A DNA stretch of 41,896 nucleotides from Acidimicrobiia bacterium (GTDB taxonomy: Bacteria; Actinomycetota; Acidimicrobiia; IMCC26256; JAMXLJ01): the NCBI GenBank assembly GCA_035651955.1, contig DASRES010000087.1, forward strand, positions 1 through 41,896. The letters are read 5' to 3'. Of the stretch, positions 31,672 through 38,870 are shown one piece after another. The notes under the pieces were generated by a model. It saw only the letters and a list, made by a program, of their open reading frames with translations, did not search any database and had not been told where the DNA came from. How positions within the stretch are numbered: position 1 is the stretch's first letter; each line of letters opens with the position of its first letter. Position numbers and translations under genes: made by a program.

Positions 31672-32592
31672 TCAGCTCGTGGATCGGACGAAGTCGACGA
31701 CGACGCGGGCGAGCTCCTCGCCCTTGTCCTCCTGGAGGAAGTGCCCGCCGCCCGTGATCGTCGGGTGCGCGCGCCCGCGGGCCCCCGGAACGACCGACTG
31801 GAACACCTTCTCGCCGCCGCGCGTGATCGCGTCCTGGTCGCTGAACGCGGTGAGGAACGGCTTCTCCCACGCCTCGAAGACCTTCCACGCCTCGCGGTTC
31901 GGCTCGGCGGCCGGGTCGTCGGGTGACGTCGGCACCAGCATCGGGAACTGGCGGGCTCCCTCCTTGTAGGAGTCGTCCGGGAACGGCGCGTCGTACGCCG
32001 CGACGACCGCGTCGGACAGCTTCGACGTGCAGCCCCCCTTCACGATCCCGCCGACGTGGAAGTCCGGCGTCTCCTGCGAGTAGCGCTGCCACGCGAGGAA
32101 CGCGTCACCGGGATGGCGGTCGCCGGTCGGCAGGAACGTGTTCGCGGCGACGACGCGCGCGAACCGGTCCGGCTCGGCCGCGACGATCCGGAGACCGATC
32201 AGCCCGCCCCAGTCCTGGCCGACGAACGTCGCGTCCCGCAGGTCGATCGCGTCGACGGCCGCGCGCATCCAGTCGACGTGGCGCTGGTAGGTGTAGTCGG
32301 TCCGCTTCGCAGGCTTGTCGGAGCGGCCGAAGCCGACCTGGTCGATCGCGACCGCGCGCAACCCGGCATCCGTGATGACGGGGATCATCGTGCGGTACAG
32401 GTAGCTCCACGACGGCTCACCGTGCAGCAGGAGCACCGGCGGCGCGTCTCGCGGTCCCTCGTCGACGTAGTGCACGCGCAGCGTCTCGCCGCCGGGCGCA
32501 CCGGCGTCGCGGGCGACGTCGACGTAGCGCGGCTCGTAGGGCCAGTCGGGCAGGTTGCGGAAGCGGTCGTCGGGTGTGCGCAGCACGTCCAT
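31672..32592 (-). CDS. Haloalkane dehalogenase-like alpha/beta hydrolase (HLD-I type)
   Basis: A 306-aa alpha/beta-hydrolase that would replace halogen by hydroxyl in alkyl halides. The oxyanion region is LLLHGEPSWSYLYR, the nucleophile is Asp127 in VGQDWGG with halide-binding Trp128, Trp168 (FLAWQRY) is a candidate second halide ligand, the acid is Asp254 (FSDQDAIT) and the base is His284 (GGGHFLQED). This is the full subfamily I set. Its start overlaps the stop of the TetR gene by one base (TGATG), so expression is coupled to the regulator. Related hydrolases without dehalogenase activity share some motifs, so activity is likely but not certain. Confidence 0.88.
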   Translation of the reverse strand: MDVLRTPDDRFRNLPDWPYEPRYVDVARDAGAPGGETLRVHYVDEGPRDAPPVLLLHGEPSWSYLYRTMIPVITDAGLRAVAIDQVGFGRSDKPAKRTDYTYQRHVDWMRAAVDAIDLRDATFVGQDWGGLIGLRIVAAEPDRFARVVAANTFLPTGDRHPGDAFLAWQRYSQETPDFHVGGIVKGGCTSKLSDAVVAAYDAPFPDDSYKEGARQFPMLVPTSPDDPAAEPNREAWKVFEAWEKPFLTAFSDQDAITRGGEKVFQSVVPGARGRAHPTITGGGHFLQEDKGEELARVVVDFVRSTS

Positions 32593-33197
32593 CAGGAGTC
32601 CCTCCGTCTGTTCACGATCGCGTGGACCGTCTCGGTCATCGTGCGGCGCGCGACGGCCGGCGACAGGCCGTGATGCGTCCGCAACGTCTCCCACGCGGGC
32701 CAGCCCGTCGCCACGTCGAGTGCGGCGCACACGCGACGCCGTGTGTCCGCCTTCAACGTGGCGAGCTCGGGCGCGAACGCATGCTCGACCTCGCGCCGCT
32801 CGTGCCCGCGCGCTGCGTCGAGCAACCGCGCGAGCGCGGGCAGGAACGGTTCGTGGAGCAACGCGGCGCGGCGAACGGGCGCGATCGCCTCGAGCACACG
32901 CGCGCGCGACCGGACGAACGCGTCGACCCGGTCCGCGAGCGGCGCGCCGGCCGGGACGTCCTCCACGAGCGAGCCGAACCGCTCGGTCTGCCGGTGCGCG
33001 GCGGCGGCGAAGAGGTCGTCGAGGTCGTCGAAGTGCACGTACACGGAGCGGGCCGAGATGCCGGCGCGCTCCGCGATGCGGCCGACGGTGGGTCGCAGCT
33101 CACCCTCCTCGAGCAGCGTGAGCAGCGCGTCGACGACGGCGGCCCGGGTCCGCGCCGAGCGCGCCGCACGCCCGTCGACCGGGATCTCCACCGTCAC
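32592..33197 (-). CDS. TetR/AcrR-family transcriptional regulator
   Basis: A 201-aa repressor-type protein. The N-terminal helix-turn-helix (about 20-62, VVDALLTLLEEGELRPTVGRIAERAGISARSVYVHFDDLDDLF) is typical, and the C-terminal ligand-binding helices fill the rest. It leads a two-gene operon with the haloalkane dehalogenase and is divergent from a sulfatase gene with 77 bp between starts. It probably controls its own operon, the sulfatase, or both. GTG 33197 has TAGCCT 7 nt upstream and no ribosome site, suggesting a leaderless message. Confidence 0.9.
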   Translation of the reverse strand: MTVEIPVDGRAARSARTRAAVVDALLTLLEEGELRPTVGRIAERAGISARSVYVHFDDLDDLFAAAAHRQTERFGSLVEDVPAGAPLADRVDAFVRSRARVLEAIAPVRRAALLHEPFLPALARLLDAARGHERREVEHAFAPELATLKADTRRRVCAALDVATGWPAWETLRTHHGLSPAVARRTMTETVHAIVNRRRDS

Positions 33198-33274
33198 GTA
33201 CGAGAGGCTATGGATTTTTCAGACCCTCTGCAATAGGTTTCCCTGGGCGACACGACGACGCGCGGGAGGCCCGC
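33198..33274. promoter_or_regulatory. Divergent promoter region between TetR and sulfatase genes
   Basis: TAGCCT (minus strand, 33205-33210) serves the TetR gene. TAGGTT near 33233-33238 may serve the sulfatase gene, which also has the ribosome site GGGAGG. AGAGG (33203-33207) and CCTCT (33224-33228) form an inverted repeat spanning the centre, a candidate operator. The A/T-rich run GGATTTTTC in the middle is unusual for this GC-rich window. Confidence 0.4.
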
Positions 33275-34804
33275 ATGAACGTCCTGCTCCTCACGACGGA
33301 TCAGCAGCGCGCCGACTCGATCGGCGCGTACGGCAACCCGGTCTGCCGGACGCCGAACATCGACGCGCTGGCCGCGGCCGGGACCCGCTTCGACGCCGCG
33401 CGCACCCAGAACCCGTTCTGCCAGCCGGCGCGCGCCACGATCCTCACCGGGACCTACCCGTCGACGCACGGGGTGACGTGCAACGGCATCGATCTGCCGG
33501 AGCGCGCCGTCGACGCGTCGGTCGCGACGCACCTCGCGAGCGCGGGCATGCGGACCGCGCTGTTCGGCAAGGCGCACTTCGCGTCCGTGTTCCCGTTCGT
33601 GCCGACCGGGCGGCTCGAGTCGGTCGAGGGCTCGATGACCATGCCCGACGGGTGGACGGGGCCGTACTTCGGCTTCGAGCACGTCGAGCTCGTCCTGTTC
33701 GGGCACAACCTCCGGATGGCGCCGCTGCAGGGCAACTGGAACTGGTGCTTCGGCCCCGCCCCCATGGGTCTGCACTACGGGCGCTTCCTGTTCCGCGACG
33801 GGGCCGACAAGGGGCGCGCGCGTCTCGCCGCCATGCAGCCCGAGGCCGCGGGCCGGGCTTGGGACCGGACGCAGACGTGGCGGAACCGCCTCGACGAGGA
33901 GGATCACCCGACGACCTGGATCGCCGAGCGCGCGATCGAGTGGCTGCGCGACGTCGACGGTCCGTTCTTCGCGTGGGTGAGCTTCACCGACCCGCACCAT
34001 CCGATGGACGCGCCCGAGCCGTGGTGCGACGAGTACGCGCCCGAGGACGTGCTCGAGGTGCTCCCCGAGCCGCACCCCGACGAGTTCGACGCGAAGCCGC
34101 CCTTGCACCGCTTCTGGACGACCGGCGGCGGCGCGGGCTCGCTGTTCGACTTCGCCAATCCCGGCGGTGCGAACTACTCGCGTGAGGAGCTCGCGCTGAT
34201 GACCGCGGGCTACTACGGCATGGTCACCCAGATCGACCACCAGATCGGCCGTGTCCTCGCGGTGCTCGACGAGCGCGGCATGGCCGACGACACGCTCGTG
34301 ATCATGACGACCGACCACGGCGAGTTCCTCGGGCACCACCAGATGATGTTCAAGGGGCCGTTGCACTACGACGACCTGCTGCGCGTCCCGTTGATCGCGC
34401 GGGGGCCCGGCTTCGACCCGGGCGCGGTGCGCGACGACCCGGTCGGCACGATCGACCTCGCGGCGACCGCGCTCCGAGCGGTCGGCGTGCCCGTGCCCGA
34501 CCACATGGAGGGTCGCCCCCTGCACGACACGTCCGCGCGCGACGCCGTGTTGACCGAGGACGACTTCGACATCGTCTTCAAGACGTCGTTGCGGACGATC
34601 ACGACGCGCCGGCACAAGCTCACGAACAACCTCGACGTCGCCGACGGAGGCGTGCTGTACGACCTCGAGGACGACCCCGGCGAGCTCGTGAACCGGTGGG
34701 CCGACCCCGCGTGCAAGGCGGTGCGCGAGGACCTCCTCGCCCGGCTCGCCGAGCTGACGGCTCGTCCGGTCCACCACGAGCCGAAGGTCGGCATCGTGGG
34801 CTGA
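33275..34804 (+). CDS. Sulfatase / phosphonate monoester hydrolase family protein
   Basis: A 509-aa cytoplasmic enzyme (no signal peptide) of the alkaline phosphatase superfamily. The N-terminal metal motif is LLTTDQQRAD (Asp9), the Cys-type formylglycine site is Cys49 in CQPARATILTG (CxPxR), Lys99 and His101 are in FGKAHF, and the second metal motif is TTDHGEFLGHH. A formylglycine-generating enzyme must exist elsewhere in the genome. Length suits arylsulfatases and the related phosphonate monoester hydrolases; the substrate is unknown. ATG 33275 has the ribosome site GGGAGG. It is divergent from the TetR-dehalogenase operon, which suggests shared control and catabolism of a sulfated or phosphorylated and halogenated compound. 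Confidence 0.9.
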   Translation: MNVLLLTTDQQRADSIGAYGNPVCRTPNIDALAAAGTRFDAARTQNPFCQPARATILTGTYPSTHGVTCNGIDLPERAVDASVATHLASAGMRTALFGKAHFASVFPFVPTGRLESVEGSMTMPDGWTGPYFGFEHVELVLFGHNLRMAPLQGNWNWCFGPAPMGLHYGRFLFRDGADKGRARLAAMQPEAAGRAWDRTQTWRNRLDEEDHPTTWIAERAIEWLRDVDGPFFAWVSFTDPHHPMDAPEPWCDEYAPEDVLEVLPEPHPDEFDAKPPLHRFWTTGGGAGSLFDFANPGGANYSREELALMTAGYYGMVTQIDHQIGRVLAVLDERGMADDTLVIMTTDHGEFLGHHQMMFKGPLHYDDLLRVPLIARGPGFDPGAVRDDPVGTIDLAATALRAVGVPVPDHMEGRPLHDTSARDAVLTEDDFDIVFKTSLRTITTRRHKLTNNLDVADGGVLYDLEDDPGELVNRWADPACKAVREDLLARLAELTARPVHHEPKVGIVG

Positions 34805-34815
34805 TCGGCTCATTT

Positions 34816-34834
34816 CGACCACGAACTGTGGTCG
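34816..34834 (+). terminator. Short hairpin between sulfatase and NlpC/P60 genes
   Basis: CGACCAC (34816-34822) pairs with GTGGTCG (34828-34834) around loop GAACT, 11 nt after the sulfatase stop. A weak terminator is likely; an operator for the next gene is possible because its -10 box lies 18 nt downstream. Confidence 0.35.
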
Positions 34835-34851
34835 TCTCGCCGCGATGAGCG

Positions 34852-34857
34852 TACGAT
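34852..34857 (+). promoter_or_regulatory. Leaderless-type -10 box (TACGAT) of the NlpC/P60 gene
   Basis: TACGAT ends 9 nt before ATG 34867, with no ribosome site. It is identical to the hexamer before the GT87 gene. Confidence 0.45.
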
Positions 34858-34866
34858 CCGCGGCAC

Positions 34867-35739
34867 ATGTCCGATTCCTGCGCCGTCCTCGCGCGCGCCC
34901 GCGCCCAGGCCGCCCTCCTCGTCGTGCTGCTCGTCACCGCCGTCGTCGGCCTCGTTGCCGCGCCTGCCGGCGCGGCCGCGGCGGGACCGCACAGCGATGC
35001 CCTGGCCGCCCTGGCGCGCTCCTGGCAGGACGCGCGAGCCGCGGTGACGCTCGACCGCCTCGGACTCGGTGCCGCCCAGGCCACCCTCGCCACGGCGCAG
35101 GCGGCGTACGACACGGTCGACGCGACCGTCGCCGCGGGCGGTCCGACGCGCCGACTCGACCCCCGTGACGGCAGCGTCGGGTCGAGGGCGCTGTTCGACG
35201 CGCGAGACGCCGCGCTGGCCGCTCGCGATCAGGCCGCGACCGGTGTGGCACTGCGCGGTGCGGCGTTGATCGATGCCACGCAGCGCGCGACCGCGGCCGA
35301 GGACGCCGTGGTCGGCGAGGTCAGACGACGCGAGCACGTCGACGCTCCGCGGTTGCGGGCGGCGTGGGACGCGGCGCCCGACGCGGATCTCGACGTCGTC
35401 GCGTTCGCGCTCGCGCAGGCAGGCAAGCCGTACGTCTTCGCGGCAGCCGGTCCCGACGCGTACGACTGCTCGGGGCTGACCATGGCCGCATGGGCCACGC
35501 AAGGCGCGCACCTGGCACACTTCGCCGCCACCCAGTACGGACAAACCGAGCGCATCCGCTCGAACGACCTCCGCCCCGGCGACCTCGTCTTCTTCGGGGA
35601 CGACCTCGGCCACGTCGGGTTGTACCTCGGCGGTCACCTCATGGTGCACGCGCCGCACACCGGCGACGTCGTGCGCATCGCGTCGGTGAACGGCCGCGAC
35701 GCGATGCGTACGGGTCGCGTGCGGATCCCGTCCGGGTAG
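34867..35739 (+). CDS. Secreted NlpC/P60-family peptidoglycan endopeptidase
   Basis: A 290-aa exported enzyme. A signal peptide (about 12-38, ALLVVLLVTAVVGLVAAPAGA) is followed by an Ala-rich helical region (about 45-160) and an NlpC/P60 domain (about 172-288). The catalytic residues are Cys201 (YDCSGLTM), His249 (GHVGLYLGG) and His261 (MVHAPHTG). Such enzymes cut gamma-D-Glu-diaminopimelate bonds in peptidoglycan stems, like RipA and RipB of mycobacteria. The coiled N-terminus may keep the enzyme inactive until needed. It begins an envelope gene block that includes an L,D-transpeptidase directly downstream. Confidence 0.92.
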   Translation: MSDSCAVLARARAQAALLVVLLVTAVVGLVAAPAGAAAAGPHSDALAALARSWQDARAAVTLDRLGLGAAQATLATAQAAYDTVDATVAAGGPTRRLDPRDGSVGSRALFDARDAALAARDQAATGVALRGAALIDATQRATAAEDAVVGEVRRREHVDAPRLRAAWDAAPDADLDVVAFALAQAGKPYVFAAAGPDAYDCSGLTMAAWATQGAHLAHFAATQYGQTERIRSNDLRPGDLVFFGDDLGHVGLYLGGHLMVHAPHTGDVVRIASVNGRDAMRTGRVRIPSG

Positions 35740-35756
35740 CTACGCGCGGCCGACGC

Positions 35757-35771
35757 GGCAGGACTGCCCTG
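35757..35771. promoter_or_regulatory. Second copy of the GGCAGGA-T-CCCTG motif
   Basis: GGCAGGACTGCCCTG matches 13 of 15 bases with 8314-8328. It lies 95 nt upstream of the L,D-transpeptidase gene in a 126-nt intergenic stretch that is otherwise without clear promoter elements. Confidence 0.25.
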
Positions 35772-35865
35772 TCCGCGCGGTGGGTAGGCGGCTTGCCACG
35801 CCGACCTTCCGCGGCGATCATGCAGGGTTCACGACGCGGCGCCGCGATACGGATTCCCCCCACGT

Positions 35866-37110
35866 ATGACGAAGCGACAGGCACGGAGAGGCGGCATCGT
35901 CGTCCTCACGCTCGCGGTGCTCGGTGGCATCGGCGCGGCCACGTGGCGGCTCGCGCCCTCGTCGTCGAGCGAGCACGCGCAGAGTGCGACGGCGAAGCGC
36001 GTCACGTCGTCCGCTCCTGCCGCCGTGACGTTCACGCCGCCCGACGGCGCGACGGGCGTCGCGCTGTCGCAGCGCGTGCAGGTGCAGGTCGATCACGCGC
36101 GCATCCTCGGTGCGCAGCTGCGTGATCCCGCGGGCGTCACCGTCGCGGGCATGACCGTCGCCGACGGCTCCCTGTGGTACGCGGGAGCACCGTCGCTCGA
36201 GCCGTCGACGCGCTACCAGATCGACGTGCGCGTCGTCGACGACCACGGTCGCCAGCGTGACGTGCAGTCGGCGTTCACCACGTTGACGCCGAGCGCGAAC
36301 CTGTCGTGGACCATGACGCCGGGCGACAACGACACCGTCGGCGTCGGGATGCCGGTGATCGTCAAGTTCCACCAGTCGGTCGCGGACAAGGCCGCCGTCG
36401 AGCAGCACCTCGTCGTGCAGGCGTCGAAGCCCATCACGGGTGCGTGGCACTGGTTCGGCGACAAGGAGGTCGACTTCCGGCCGGCGACGTACTGGCCCGC
36501 GAACACCGATGTCGCCGTCATCGCCGACATGAGCGGCGTCGACGCCGGCAACGGCGTGTGGGGCAGCGACCTTCACAGCGTGCACTTCCACATCGGTGAC
36601 GCGCACGTGAGCATCGCGGACGCGAACGCGCACACGTTCACGGTCTACGACAACGGCCAGCAGATCGCGTCCTACCCGGCGAGCCTCGGCCGCGAGAAGT
36701 ACCCGACCATGAGCGGGATCCACATCGTGCTCAACAAGCAGCCGAGCGTGGTCATGGACTCCGCGACGAACGGGATCCCGCGCAACTCGCCCGACGGCTA
36801 CTACGAGACCGTGTTCCAGGACGTGGCGATCAGCGATCACGGCGAGTACGTGCACGCGGCGCCGTGGTCCGTGAGCGAGCAGGGGCACACGAACGTCTCG
36901 CACGGTTGCGTGAACCTCGCGCCCGACGCCGCCGCCAACTTCTTCAACTTCAGCCAGCGCGGCGACATCGTGAACGTCGTGGGCACGGGCCGCCCGCCCG
37001 ACACGACCGACACCGCGATGAAGGACTGGAACATGACGTGGGCGCAGTGGGTCGCGGGCAGCGCGCTCCCGCACACGCCCGGACCCAACCCGTCGACCGT
37101 CATTCGCTGA
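35866..37110 (+). CDS. Exported L,D-transpeptidase with Ig-like domains
   Basis: A 414-aa membrane-anchored or secreted enzyme that forms 3-3 cross-links in peptidoglycan. A signal anchor (about 9-30) is followed by two Ig-like modules (about 50-145 and 148-245) as in mycobacterial LdtMt2, then a YkuD domain (about 250-385). The active site is complete: HGEYVHAAPWS supplies the conserved His and SHGCVN (345-350) the Cys348 nucleophile and His346. The C-terminal tail with MTWAQWVAGSALP resembles the LdtMt extension. No clear ribosome site precedes ATG 35866. It follows the NlpC/P60 gene in the same direction. Confidence 0.93.
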   Translation: MTKRQARRGGIVVLTLAVLGGIGAATWRLAPSSSSEHAQSATAKRVTSSAPAAVTFTPPDGATGVALSQRVQVQVDHARILGAQLRDPAGVTVAGMTVADGSLWYAGAPSLEPSTRYQIDVRVVDDHGRQRDVQSAFTTLTPSANLSWTMTPGDNDTVGVGMPVIVKFHQSVADKAAVEQHLVVQASKPITGAWHWFGDKEVDFRPATYWPANTDVAVIADMSGVDAGNGVWGSDLHSVHFHIGDAHVSIADANAHTFTVYDNGQQIASYPASLGREKYPTMSGIHIVLNKQPSVVMDSATNGIPRNSPDGYYETVFQDVAISDHGEYVHAAPWSVSEQGHTNVSHGCVNLAPDAAANFFNFSQRGDIVNVVGTGRPPDTTDTAMKDWNMTWAQWVAGSALPHTPGPNPSTVIR

Positions 37111-37126
37111 TCCCCGCCCCGCGTCG

Positions 37127-37132
37127 TACGCT
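37127..37132 (+). promoter_or_regulatory. TACGCT -10 box of the beta-helix protein gene
   Basis: TACGCT lies 34 nt before ATG 37167. Here the leader carries a strong ribosome site (GGGGGGAGG, 37153-37161). The same hexamer, in the same arrangement, precedes the LPFTG gene on the minus strand. Confidence 0.35.
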
Positions 37133-37166
37133 GCGCCGGTCCGGGCGCGGCCGGGGGGAGGCACGC

Positions 37167-38801
37167 ATGACGAGATGGATGCGCGCGGTGCTCGTTGCGC
37201 TCGGCGCGCTCGCGACGGCGGTCGTTCCCGCGAGCGTCGCGTCGGCACACGACGCGAACGCGAACGCGCACGACGCAAAACCGCGCACGCTCCAGGTCGG
37301 TACGTGGCACCGCAGGCAAGGGCAGTACACGTCGATCCAGGCCGCGGTCGACGCCGCCCGGCCGGGAGACTGGATCCTCGTCGCGCCCGGCGACTACCAC
37401 GAGCGGGGCGACTACACCGGCCATCTCGTCGCGCCCGACGTGTCGGGCGCGGGCGTGATGATCCGCACACCCGACATCCACCTGCGCGGCCTCGATCGCA
37501 ACCGCGTGATCGTCGACGGTACGAAGCCCGGCTCGGCGCCGTGCGACGCCTCACCGGCCGCGCAGGACCCGGGGCCGCCGGGACCCGACAGCCGGCCGCT
37601 CGGGCGCAACGGCGTCGAGGTCTACGAGGCCGACGGCGTGACCGTCGAGAACATGACCGTGTGCAACTTCCTGACCGGCGCGGGCGGCGGCGGCAACCAG
37701 GTGTGGTTCAACGGCGGAGACGGCAGCGGCTCGGTGCACCTCGGCTCGTACCGCGGCGCGTACCTGTCCGCGACGAGCACCTACTACGGCGGCGCCAACG
37801 CGCCCGCGGGCGAGTACGGGATCTTCGCGAGCAACTCACGCGGGCCGGGCCTCATCGCGCACACGTACGCGAGCAACATGGCCGACGCGAGCTACTACAT
37901 CGGCGCCTGTCCCGACTGCAACGCGGTCGTCACCGACGCGCACGCACAGAACTCGGCGCTCGGGTACTCGGGGACGAACTCCGGCGGTCACCTCGTGCTC
38001 GAGGACTCGGAGTGGGACCACAACAAGACCGGCATCTCGACGAACAGCCAGAACAACGACGACGCGCCGCCGCCGCAGGACGGCTCGTGCCCGGGAACGT
38101 CCGGCGCGCGCTCGTGCACGTTCTTCCGCGACAACTGGATCCACGACAACGACAACCCGAACGTCCCCGGCTCGGGGACCGCGGAGCTCGGACCCGTCGG
38201 CACGGGGATCGTCGTCGCCGGCGGCCGCTTCGACACGATCACGGGCAACCGCATCGAGCGCAACGGCGCGTGGGGCGTGCTGCTCGTCCCGTATCCCGAC
38301 ACGGAGACGCCGCCTCCGATCGCGCACTGCCAGGGCGGGACGCAGCAGTCGCCGGGGCTCTGCTACTTCGACGACTGGGGCAACGAGGTCGCCCACAACG
38401 ACTTCGCGAGCAACGGCGGTTTCGGCAACGTGACCAACGGTGACCTCGGGGACGTGAGCGGGCTCCACACCCCGGGCAACTGCTGGCACGACAACCGCGA
38501 TCGTTCGGGGGTCGTGTCGAGCGCGCCGGCGAACCTGCAGACGACCCACGCGACGTGCGGCGTCGCGAACCAGGGCGCCGACCTGTCGAGCCCGCTCGCC
38601 GCGCAGGTCATCTGCGACACGCAGGTGTTCGGGCCCTGTGCCGACACGCCGGGGATGCACTACCCGCGCCAGACGGTCGTGCAGCTGATGCCGTTGCCGC
38701 GCGAGCGGACGATGGACGACGTCTGCGACGACGTGCCGTCGGGTTCCTGGTGTCACGGGAACGACCACCCGTCGCACCATCGGCACGTTCACGACGACTG
38801 A
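37167..38801 (+). CDS. Secreted right-handed beta-helix (pectin lyase-like) protein
   Basis: A 544-aa exported protein. A signal peptide (about 5-28, AVLVALGALATAVVPASVASAH) is followed by the typical start of parallel beta-helix proteins, YTSIQAAVDAARPGDWILVAPGDYHE, then repeated coils with Asn/Gly turns (GNGRIERNGAW-like steps such as TITGNRIERNGAWGVLLV and GNEVAHNDFASNGG). At least ten Cys suggest disulfides. These proteins bind or cleave polysaccharides; no lyase catalytic pattern is seen, so binding or a structural role is as likely. The tail is His/Asp-rich (HPSHHRHVHDD), which could bind metal. ATG 37167 has an ideal ribosome site. A strong terminator follows. Confidence 0.82.
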   Translation: MTRWMRAVLVALGALATAVVPASVASAHDANANAHDAKPRTLQVGTWHRRQGQYTSIQAAVDAARPGDWILVAPGDYHERGDYTGHLVAPDVSGAGVMIRTPDIHLRGLDRNRVIVDGTKPGSAPCDASPAAQDPGPPGPDSRPLGRNGVEVYEADGVTVENMTVCNFLTGAGGGGNQVWFNGGDGSGSVHLGSYRGAYLSATSTYYGGANAPAGEYGIFASNSRGPGLIAHTYASNMADASYYIGACPDCNAVVTDAHAQNSALGYSGTNSGGHLVLEDSEWDHNKTGISTNSQNNDDAPPPQDGSCPGTSGARSCTFFRDNWIHDNDNPNVPGSGTAELGPVGTGIVVAGGRFDTITGNRIERNGAWGVLLVPYPDTETPPPIAHCQGGTQQSPGLCYFDDWGNEVAHNDFASNGGFGNVTNGDLGDVSGLHTPGNCWHDNRDRSGVVSSAPANLQTTHATCGVANQGADLSSPLAAQVICDTQVFGPCADTPGMHYPRQTVVQLMPLPRERTMDDVCDDVPSGSWCHGNDHPSHHRHVHDD

Positions 38802-38803
38802 CA

Positions 38804-38839
38804 GAAGGAGCGGCCGGCGGGGGTACCGGCCGCTCCTTC
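38804..38839. terminator. Perfect 14-bp terminator between convergent genes
   Basis: GAAGGAGCGGCCGG (38804-38817) pairs with CCGGCCGCTCCTTC (38826-38839) around an 8-nt loop. It lies 3 nt after the beta-helix gene stop and 31 nt from the end of the convergent repeat-protein gene, so it may act in both directions. Confidence 0.8.
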
Positions 38840-38870
38840 GTCTCCGCGCGCCAGGGGTGGCGCGTCCGGT

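Noticed and set aside
35740-35865. Riboswitch (c-di-AMP ydaO type) before a cell-wall gene
   Set aside because: Actinobacterial ydaO switches precede wall hydrolases, but the conserved core sequences are not seen here.
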